Positions 6,095 through 10,515 of a stretch of 10,515 nt of DNA are shown in pieces. Each line of letters starts with the position of its first letter. Position 1 is the first letter of the stretch. The DNA comes from VGPE01 sp031431395. Its GTDB lineage: Bacteria > Chloroflexota > Limnocylindria > Limnocylindrales > CSP1-4. The stretch spans positions 1 through 10,515 of the forward strand of contig JANPDJ010000187.1 of assembly GCA_031431395.1 (NCBI GenBank), written 5' to 3'. The translations under genes and the position numbers were made by a program. The notes under the pieces are model-generated. The model saw only the letters and a program-made list of their open reading frames with translations. It was not told the DNA's origin and did not search any database.

Positions 6095-7237
6095 TCAGCC
6101 CGCGAGCGGTCGGCCGGAGACGGGCAGCGACGCAGGGCTTCGCACGGGCCCGACGAAGACGTCTTCGGGCAGGAAGCTGTCCGCTGTCGTCGAGTGAGGG
6201 TGATCCAGCCCGACGGTGGTCACCACCGCCATGGCCGTGAACTGGCGGCTTTCGCCGCTGACGCCGCAGCGGTTGCCGCCGCTGTGCCCGCGGAGGAACC
6301 GCGGATCGATGAGACGGCTGCCGTTCCACCAGCCCTGCGTCGCCACGAGGTGCCCGAACCGCGCCAGATCCGAAGCCGAGATCACCACCCACCCGGGTCC
6401 GCTCCGGACCGGCGTCCCGTCGATCTCGTAGGGCGGGTCCAGGTACGTGTACGAATCCGGGATGTTCGGGTAGAAGTGCACCTGGTCCTTCACCCCGCCA
6501 CCGGTGTACCAGTCCCAGCGGTCGGCCGGCACGCCCATCGGACCGAAGATCCGCTCGTCGAGGACGTCCTTGAGGTCGCGACCCCAGACGGCGGTGAGTG
6601 CCTGCGAAAGGCGCCAGTACCCGGCGCTGCTGTAGAGCGCCTGCGTGCCAGGTTCCGCGTGCGAGTAGAGGTCGAAGAACGGGTCGCCGGTCCAATTCGC
6701 CCATTCGACGACCCCGGGCTTCGTCTGGACTCCGGTTGCGCTGCCGAGCCACGTCTCGCGGTTGCGCCAGTGCAGTCCGAGTTCCATCGGGAAGCCGCCG
6801 TAGTGGACGTTGCCGTGCTGATCGCCCATGAGGTGGCGCCAGGTGAGCGTCCGGTGATGGCCTTCGTCGAGGAACTTGTGGGGGTGCGAGAGCAGGCCAC
6901 GACCGGTCCACGAGCGGTGGATGGGCGCATCCGGATCCAGGAGGCCGTCGGCGGCCGCCAGGCCGACGAGCGCCCAGATCAGCGCCTTTCCGGTGGAGGC
7001 CGTCTGGAAGCGGTACCCGGGATCGCCCCAGGCGTGGAGCAGGTACCCGCCCCGCGTGATCACGGCGCCCCACTTGTTCCCGGTGTGATCCTCACCGCCG
7101 AAGTCGGCGCCCCGGGGATGCAGGCCGGCCAGGAAGGCTCTGAACCGATCCGGGTCGAGGCCGGCCTCCGCCGGCCCGATGGGCGCCCACACCTCGCGCG
7201 GAAACGTCACCCAGTCCGGGATCCCGGTTGCGACCAT
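6095..7237 (-). CDS. Serine hydrolase, beta-lactamase / class C-like family
   Basis: The 380-residue protein has the penicillin-recognising serine hydrolase fold: catalytic S81-T-G-K84, Y202-S-S (the YxN-type motif with Ser in place of Asn), and near the end H318-S-G (the KTG/HxG position). Such proteins include esterases, D-aminopeptidases and amide or lactone hydrolases, and few are true beta-lactamases. There is no signal peptide, so a cytosolic enzyme acting on an imported substrate is likely. The start at 7237 has a strong GGAAGGAG site 5 bases upstream. An ATG at 7252 would lie on top of that site, and frame extensions further upstream overlap the MFS gene. The 29-base gap to the upstream MFS gene on the same strand suggests co-transcription. 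The substrate is unknown. Confidence 0.88.
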   Translation of the reverse strand: MVATGIPDWVTFPREVWAPIGPAEAGLDPDRFRAFLAGLHPRGADFGGEDHTGNKWGAVITRGGYLLHAWGDPGYRFQTASTGKALIWALVGLAAADGLLDPDAPIHRSWTGRGLLSHPHKFLDEGHHRTLTWRHLMGDQHGNVHYGGFPMELGLHWRNRETWLGSATGVQTKPGVVEWANWTGDPFFDLYSHAEPGTQALYSSAGYWRLSQALTAVWGRDLKDVLDERIFGPMGVPADRWDWYTGGGVKDQVHFYPNIPDSYTYLDPPYEIDGTPVRSGPGWVVISASDLARFGHLVATQGWWNGSRLIDPRFLRGHSGGNRCGVSGESRQFTAMAVVTTVGLDHPHSTTADSFLPEDVFVGPVRSPASLPVSGRPLAG

Positions 7238-7241
7238 CGGT

Positions 7242-7250
7242 GCTCCTTCC
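7242..7250 (-). promoter_or_regulatory. Strong ribosome binding site that sets the hydrolase start
   Basis: On the minus strand the sequence GGAAGGAGC ends 4 bases before the ATG at 7237, and its AAGGAG core is spaced 5 bases from it. This is the best Shine-Dalgarno match in the window. It excludes the overlapping ATG at 7252 and the much longer open frame that runs upstream through the MFS gene. Confidence 0.7.
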
Positions 7251-7266
7251 ATGACCCGGCCCCGCG

Positions 7267-8442
7267 CTACGGGGAGTTGCGCTGCACGGCCAGTCCGGCT
7301 CGCGATTCCGCACGGCCTGGCAGCGTGCCCCATGCCACCACCGCCCCCACGAGGCCGATCGAGCCCACGACCGCGAACAGGCCCGCGGCGATCTGCCCAT
7401 AGATCACGCCGCCGATCGCATTGCCGAGCACGGCGGCCACTCCACCGGCCATCATCTGGTTGAGCGCCTGCCCGCTTGCCTGGAGCGGCCCCGGCAGGAG
7501 GACGCCCACGGTCAGGACGCAAGAAATCCAGAGACCGGAGTAGGCAACACCGCTGATCATGCGTGTCGCGATGATGGCGCCCGGTGTATCGAGGACGGCC
7601 CAGCTGAAGATGCAGGCGCAATAGACCACGGCACTGAGGCTGAACAGCGCTCGCAGCCCGATGCGCCGCGCGGCCCATGTCGCCGCCACCATCGCCGGCA
7701 CCTCCGTCAGCGCGGAGACCCCGGCACTCAGAGCGATGTCGGACGGTTGTCCGCCCAGGGCGATCAGTCGCAGGGCGAGGAATGTCCCGCCGGCGGCGAT
7801 CCCGAGATACACCAGCCCAACGGCCGCGAGGATGCCCCACATGCGCGGCTGCGTCGACAGAGCAAGGCCGATGGATCCGCCCTTCACGCCTGCACGGTGG
7901 ACGGCCCGGCGCTGCTTCACGCGGGCCAGCGGCACCAGGACCAGCGCGATGCCTGCCGCACCCGCAGCCCAGAGGATCGGCACCAACCCGTACCCCATCG
8001 CGTTGTAGAGGAACCCGGCCCCGATCGCGCTGACCCCGAACGAGAGGCTGGACAGCATCCGGATCCGGCCGTACTGGCGACCGGGGTCGGGCAGCAACCC
8101 CACCGCAAGTGCATCCCCCAGCGGAGAGAACGCGGACGCGAACACGAAGAAGCCCACGATGATCGCCGCCAGGACCACGCTCTGGAGCGGGGCCGAATAG
8201 GCAATCATCACCAGCCCCGCGCCCAGGGCAGCCACCTGGTAGGCCCGCGCACGCCCAAGGGTGACGTCGCCAAGATGTCCCCACACGGGCACAGAGATCG
8301 TGAACGCGATGCCCGCCACGGCGGTGACCAGGCCGATGGAGGCGGCGTCGAAGCCACGGGTCTGGAGCAGCACGGAGATGAACGGGAAGATCAGGCCGAG
8401 CGCGAGTCCCGCGATGAGGTACAGGACTCGGAGGGCAAGCAC
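7267..8442 (-). CDS. MFS transporter, HcaT/PPP (MFS_1-like) type
   Basis: The 391-residue protein has about twelve hydrophobic segments and a central basic loop (ARVKQRRAVHRAGVKG) between two six-helix halves, as in major facilitator superfamily carriers. The loop between helices 2 and 3 carries GHLGDVTLGRAR (55-66), the MFS motif A. Opening helices with FPFISVLLQTRGF and later ASAFSPLGDALAV recall the 3-phenylpropionate/nucleoside-proton symporter branch (MFS_1-like). Substrate and direction cannot be told. The start is taken as GTG at 8442. No Shine-Dalgarno sequence precedes it, but a TACCAT box ends 8 bases upstream, so the message may be leaderless. It is followed after 29 bases by the serine hydrolase gene, suggesting uptake plus hydrolysis, or export, of a shared compound. 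Confidence 0.87.
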   Translation of the reverse strand: MLALRVLYLIAGLALGLIFPFISVLLQTRGFDAASIGLVTAVAGIAFTISVPVWGHLGDVTLGRARAYQVAALGAGLVMIAYSAPLQSVVLAAIIVGFFVFASAFSPLGDALAVGLLPDPGRQYGRIRMLSSLSFGVSAIGAGFLYNAMGYGLVPILWAAGAAGIALVLVPLARVKQRRAVHRAGVKGGSIGLALSTQPRMWGILAAVGLVYLGIAAGGTFLALRLIALGGQPSDIALSAGVSALTEVPAMVAATWAARRIGLRALFSLSAVVYCACIFSWAVLDTPGAIIATRMISGVAYSGLWISCVLTVGVLLPGPLQASGQALNQMMAGGVAAVLGNAIGGVIYGQIAAGLFAVVGSIGLVGAVVAWGTLPGRAESRAGLAVQRNSP

Positions 8443-8450
8443 GTGGCGGA

Positions 8451-8456
8451 ATGGTA
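8451..8456 (-). promoter_or_regulatory. Possible -10 box (TACCAT) for a leaderless MFS transcript
   Basis: TACCAT on the minus strand is 8 bases from the GTG start at 8442, so transcription would begin at or next to the start codon. No ribosome binding site lies in between, which is the pattern of leaderless genes common in high-GC Gram-positive and related phyla. No -35 match is evident. Confidence 0.35.
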
Positions 8457-8517
8457 GCCGGGAAGCCCAGGGCCGACCGACGCGGCCTACGATCGTCCTC
8501 GAGATCCACGTGTCCCC

Positions 8518-8521
8518 GGAG
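8518..8521 (+). promoter_or_regulatory. Ribosome binding site deciding the TTG start of the EamA gene
   Basis: GGAG is spaced 7 bases from TTG at 8529. The nearby ATG at 8522 is out of frame, and no other in-frame start codon precedes the first membrane helix closely, so this site picks the uncommon TTG start. Confidence 0.55.
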
Positions 8522-8528
8522 ATGCCTC

Positions 8529-9404
8529 TTGCCGCCCATCGTCCTTGCCCTCATCGCGGCCGCCGCGGTCATGCACGCCGCCTGGAACGTGCTGCTCAAG
8601 ACGTCCGGCGACCCATTGCTCACTGCGGGACGGGCGATGCTGGCCGGAACGGTCGCCGCGGCGCCGTTGGCGATCGCCGCCTGGTTCCTCGACGGCCGTC
8701 CGTCGATCCCGCCCGAAGCACTCGCCCTGGGCGTGCTCTCCGGGGCCCTCGAGGTGGTGTACTTCGTGTTCCTCACGGGCGCCTACCGCCGCGGGGAACT
8801 CTCCGTCGTCTATCCCATCGCGCGCGGCACCGCCCCGCTGCTGGCAGTCCTTGCCGGGGTGGTTCTCCTGGGGGAGCGCCTGGGCATCACCGGGGCACTC
8901 GGCGTCGCCGCACTCATCGCCGGCATCCTGGTCGTCCAGCGGCCGTGGCGGTTCCTCCGGGCCGGGGCCACGCTGGAAGCAGCTGTCCCGTGGGCGCTGG
9001 CGACGGGCGTGGCGACTGCCTCCTACTCCACCGTGGATCGGTTGGGAGCTCGCCTTGTGGCACCCTGGCTGTTCGCCTCGATCCTCTTCCCGGTTGCGGC
9101 GATCGGCCTCGCGGGGTACATCCGGATTCGGGGCGCTCGCGGCGTGGTCGCGGCCGCGCCCGCCTGGGGGCGCGCGACGGTGGCTGGACTGCTGGCCATC
9201 GGGACATACGTGCTGGTCCTCGCCGCGTTCGCGCTCGCTCCGCTCTCGGTGGTGGCGCCGCTCAGGGAATCGGCGGTCGTGCTTGTGTCCGTGTGGAGCG
9301 CCTGGCGTCTGGGAGAGGCACGCAATCGCCGGGACGCGACCATCCGCCTCGCTGCCGCGGCGCTGATCGTCGCCGGCGCGGTCCTCCTCGCACTGGACCG
9401 CTGA
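8529..9404 (+). CDS. EamA-domain (DMT superfamily) transporter
   Basis: The 291-residue protein has about ten hydrophobic segments in two homologous halves, as in drug/metabolite transporters with two EamA domains. The first half has MHAAWNVLLKTS (15-26) and GELSVVYPIARGTAPLL (89-104), ending in LLGERLG (E116). The second half repeats it as LSVVAPLRESAVVL (239-252) and WRLGE (E263). The start is TTG at 8529, because GGAG (8518-8521) lies 7 bases upstream and the first membrane helix begins at once. An upstream in-frame ATG at 8451 would add an Arg-rich leader overlapping the promoter of the divergent gene. Family members export amino acids, metabolites or drugs; the substrate here is unknown. 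It converges on the SRPBCC gene. Confidence 0.9.
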   Translation: MPPIVLALIAAAAVMHAAWNVLLKTSGDPLLTAGRAMLAGTVAAAPLAIAAWFLDGRPSIPPEALALGVLSGALEVVYFVFLTGAYRRGELSVVYPIARGTAPLLAVLAGVVLLGERLGITGALGVAALIAGILVVQRPWRFLRAGATLEAAVPWALATGVATASYSTVDRLGARLVAPWLFASILFPVAAIGLAGYIRIRGARGVVAAAPAWGRATVAGLLAIGTYVLVLAAFALAPLSVVAPLRESAVVLVSVWSAWRLGEARNRRDATIRLAAAALIVAGAVLLALDR

Positions 9405-9408
9405 CGCT

Positions 9409-9437
9409 CCGTGCGGCTGCGGGCCGTGCGGCTGCGG
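9409..9437. repeat. Two-copy tandem repeat between convergent genes
   Basis: CCGTGCGGCTGCGG occurs twice (9409-9422 and 9424-9437), separated by one base, directly after the EamA stop codon. It lies outside any gene in the 86-base convergent gap and looks like a small slippage duplication. No function is evident. Confidence 0.7.
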
Positions 9438-9448
9438 CAACCGGCCAG

Positions 9449-9461
9449 GGCGGCTCCCGCC
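9449..9461. terminator. Weak hairpin in the convergent intergenic gap
   Basis: GGCGG and CCGCC form a 5-base perfect stem around a CTC loop. It sits between the 3' ends of the EamA gene and the oppositely directed SRPBCC gene, where a bidirectional terminator would be expected. There is no U run on either side and the stem is short, so the call is weak. Confidence 0.25.
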
Positions 9462-9490
9462 GCATCAGGCTTGACGGGGCTCCGGCAGCG

Positions 9491-10024
9491 TCAGGCGAGT
9501 CGCGAACCCCGCTGTGTGTCGACGTCGTCGATCCACTCCGTCTCCGCGATCTCCTTCAGGGCGCGCAGGTGGATCTCCACCCGCTCGGCCAGGGAACCTC
9601 GGCGAAGGCGGATCATCCAGTCGGCGATGCGGCCGCCCGGCTGGAGTACGGCGTCATGGACGACTCGCGTCCCGCCGGCGCGCGGCTCAAGGCGAAACCG
9701 CCACTCACTTGCGAAGAGCCGGCCGGTGACCCGGAAGCGAAACGACGTGAGCGGCCTGGCCTCCAGGCTCTCGACTGTCGCCTCCTGGCGCAGCAGCCCC
9801 AGCCTGGCCCGACCCGTGCGGACCGCGGCCGCGGCCGGCCACGCACGATCGGCGGGCCCCAGCGTCAATTCCGGGAAGAGCGCAGCCATGCCGGCGGGGC
9901 TGTGCAGGGCCGTCCAGACGGTCCGCGGCGGCGCCTTCACGAAGACCCGGCGCTCCACCTGGCGAGACTCGTCGAACGCGAGCCACCACCGGCGTCGGTG
10001 GCTGCGCAGTGGTCGGATGGCCAT
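9491..10024 (-). CDS. SRPBCC-fold protein (polyketide cyclase/dehydrase-like)
   Basis: The 177-residue protein shows the START/SRPBCC helix-grip pattern. A first strand (SRQVERRVFVKAPPRTVWTAL, about 20-40) leads into the helix after P33 and a loop with FPELTLGP (50-57). Alternating strands follow (TVESLEARPLTSFRFRVTG, then SEWRFRLEPRAGGTRVVHD at 106-124), and a long C-terminal helix from about 132 to 162 ends in LKEIAETEW. The fold forms a pocket for a hydrophobic ligand; bacterial members range from cyclases to lipid carriers. No catalytic residues can be named. There is no signal peptide or membrane helix, so it is cytosolic. Its ATG lies 4 bases after the aldehyde dehydrogenase stop, so the two genes are probably an operon. 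The basic N-terminus (RSHRRRWW) is unusual. Confidence 0.82.
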   Translation of the reverse strand: MAIRPLRSHRRRWWLAFDESRQVERRVFVKAPPRTVWTALHSPAGMAALFPELTLGPADRAWPAAAAVRTGRARLGLLRQEATVESLEARPLTSFRFRVTGRLFASEWRFRLEPRAGGTRVVHDAVLQPGGRIADWMIRLRRGSLAERVEIHLRALKEIAETEWIDDVDTQRGSRLA

Positions 10025-10028
10025 CGGC

Positions 10029-10515
10029 TCAGCGCCCCATCGGATGCCAGACGGTCTTCATCTCGAGGAACGCGGCGATCCATTCCGGTCGCTGCGTGGA
10101 GCGATCGTTCGTCCAGTCGAACCGGCGCTCTGTGGCGGTCGACGGCCGGCGCCCCAGGCGCTTCACAGAATCAGCGGCGGCTACCTCCACGGCTTCCCGC
10201 AGGTCGTCCGGAACGCCCCAGACGTCGATCCCGTCCACGTCCTCGTGTGCCGCCAGGACAGGCACGAGTTCATGCTTGCGACCGGTCAGGACGTTGATCA
10301 CGCCGCCCGGAACATCGGAGTTGGCGAGCACTTCTGCGAGCGTCGCGGCCGGCAGCGGGCGGCCCTCCGACGTGACGACCACGGCCGTATTGCCCGCCAC
10401 GACGACCGGCGCGAGCCGCGAGACCAGGCCCAGGAGCGACGAGGATTCGGGCGCCACCACGCCCACCACCCCGGTGGGCTCGGGGATCGTGAAGTTGAAG
10501 TAGGGCGCAGCGACC
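10029..10515 (-). CDS. Aldehyde dehydrogenase family protein lacking the catalytic half (5' part off right edge)
   Basis: The frame stays open to the right edge with no stop, so the visible 161 residues are the C-terminal part and the true start lies outside. YFNFTIPEPTGVVGVVAP, then LAPVVVAGNTAVVV, then VPGGVINVLTG clearly match the cofactor-binding region of aldehyde dehydrogenases. In a normal enzyme about 300 residues with the ExGGK glutamate and the catalytic cysteine would follow. Here the chain instead runs through IDVWGVPDDLREAVEVAA and ends within about 70 residues at FLEMKTVWHPMGR. The usual cofactor lysine in GNTxxxKPSE is replaced by Val. Truncated members like this are known to me beside a full-length aldehyde dehydrogenase in actinobacteria, near deoC. 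It is probably a non-catalytic partner rather than a pseudogene. An artefact ORF starting at GTG 10469 is not the real start. Confidence 0.85.
   Translation of the reverse strand, partial: VAAPYFNFTIPEPTGVVGVVAPESSSLLGLVSRLAPVVVAGNTAVVVTSEGRPLPAATLAEVLANSDVPGGVINVLTGRKHELVPVLAAHEDVDGIDVWGVPDDLREAVEVAAADSVKRLGRRPSTATERRFDWTNDRSTQRPEWIAAFLEMKTVWHPMGR

Larger units (their letters stand above)
8443..8528. promoter_or_regulatory. Divergent promoter region between MFS and EamA genes
   Basis: This 86-base gap separates two divergently read transporter genes. Going left it has TACCAT (minus strand, 8451-8456), 8 bases from the MFS GTG. Going right it has TACGAT (plus, 8488-8493), about 35 bases before the EamA TTG. 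The palindrome CACGTG occurs twice, at 8440-8445 over the MFS start and at 8507-8512 just before the EamA ribosome binding site, which could be a paired operator. No clear -35 boxes are visible. Confidence 0.4.

Noticed and set aside
6154..6167. Perfect 14-base palindrome around GAAGACGTCTTC
   Set aside because: It lies inside the hydrolase coding sequence as Glu-Asp-Val-Phe codons, has no partner copy seen in the window and no promoter context, so chance is the simplest reading.
4542..7073. An 843-residue extension of argH
   Set aside because: The extension is a shadow of the serine hydrolase gene plus the intergenic gap. The family start MRLWGGRF has its own ribosome binding site at 5963.
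6095..8776. An 893-residue minus-strand frame ending in the serine hydrolase
   Set aside because: Only the last 380 residues look like protein. The upstream part is an out-of-frame reading of the MFS gene, and a strong ribosome binding site marks the start at 7237.
8261..10297. Very long plus-strand open frame (678 residues) across the MFS end, EamA and SRPBCC genes
   Set aside because: It crosses two gene boundaries and a convergent junction, is mostly Arg, Gly and Pro, and overlaps three better supported genes in other frames.
1..10515. tRNA, rRNA, CRISPR arrays, insertion sequences or phage genes
   Set aside because: Read on both strands, I found no regularly spaced repeats, transposase or integrase motifs, or cloverleaf-like segments, and intergenic space is too short for most of them.

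Overview
The window is strongly GC-rich and almost completely coding. It looks like a bacterial chromosome from a soil- or water-type lineage, most likely Chloroflexota (Limnocylindria-like), with high-GC Actinomycetota as the alternative. That placement is an impression from composition and gene types: a secreted RCC1-repeat protein, a degenerate aldehyde dehydrogenase, and small membrane proteins with a shared helical N-terminal domain. No marker gene settles it. I see no rRNA, tRNA, insertion sequence, CRISPR array or phage gene, and no gene-free stretch longer than about 130 bases.

Bases 1-5963 (minus strand, read right to left) hold a tightly packed run: argH (argininosuccinate lyase), a 316-residue membrane-anchored protein of unknown function, an Lgt-like diacylglyceryl transferase family protein, a 157-residue three-helix membrane protein, a radical SAM enzyme of the MJ0619/tetraether lipid synthase (Tes) type, and a 118-residue membrane protein. 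Junctions are ATGA overlaps or gaps of 0-4 bases, so the six genes are very probably co-transcribed and translationally coupled. After 40 bases follows the start of a secreted RCC1-repeat protein that runs off the left edge.

Bases 6095-8442 (minus strand) hold a two-gene unit: an MFS transporter, then a cytosolic-looking beta-lactamase-fold serine hydrolase 29 bases downstream. A DMT/EamA transporter (8529-9404, plus strand) is divergent from the MFS gene across an 86-base promoter region. It converges on a minus-strand pair at the right edge: an aldehyde dehydrogenase family protein without its catalytic half (cut by the window end) and an SRPBCC-fold protein 4 bases downstream.

The most interesting part is the lgt-like/tes block. 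A Tes-type enzyme joins lipid tails to make membrane-spanning lipids in archaea. Here a homologue sits with an Lgt-like protein whose active-site positions are changed and with three unexplained small membrane proteins. I infer a membrane-lipid modification module, possibly for bacterial membrane-spanning lipids. The sequence does not prove this.
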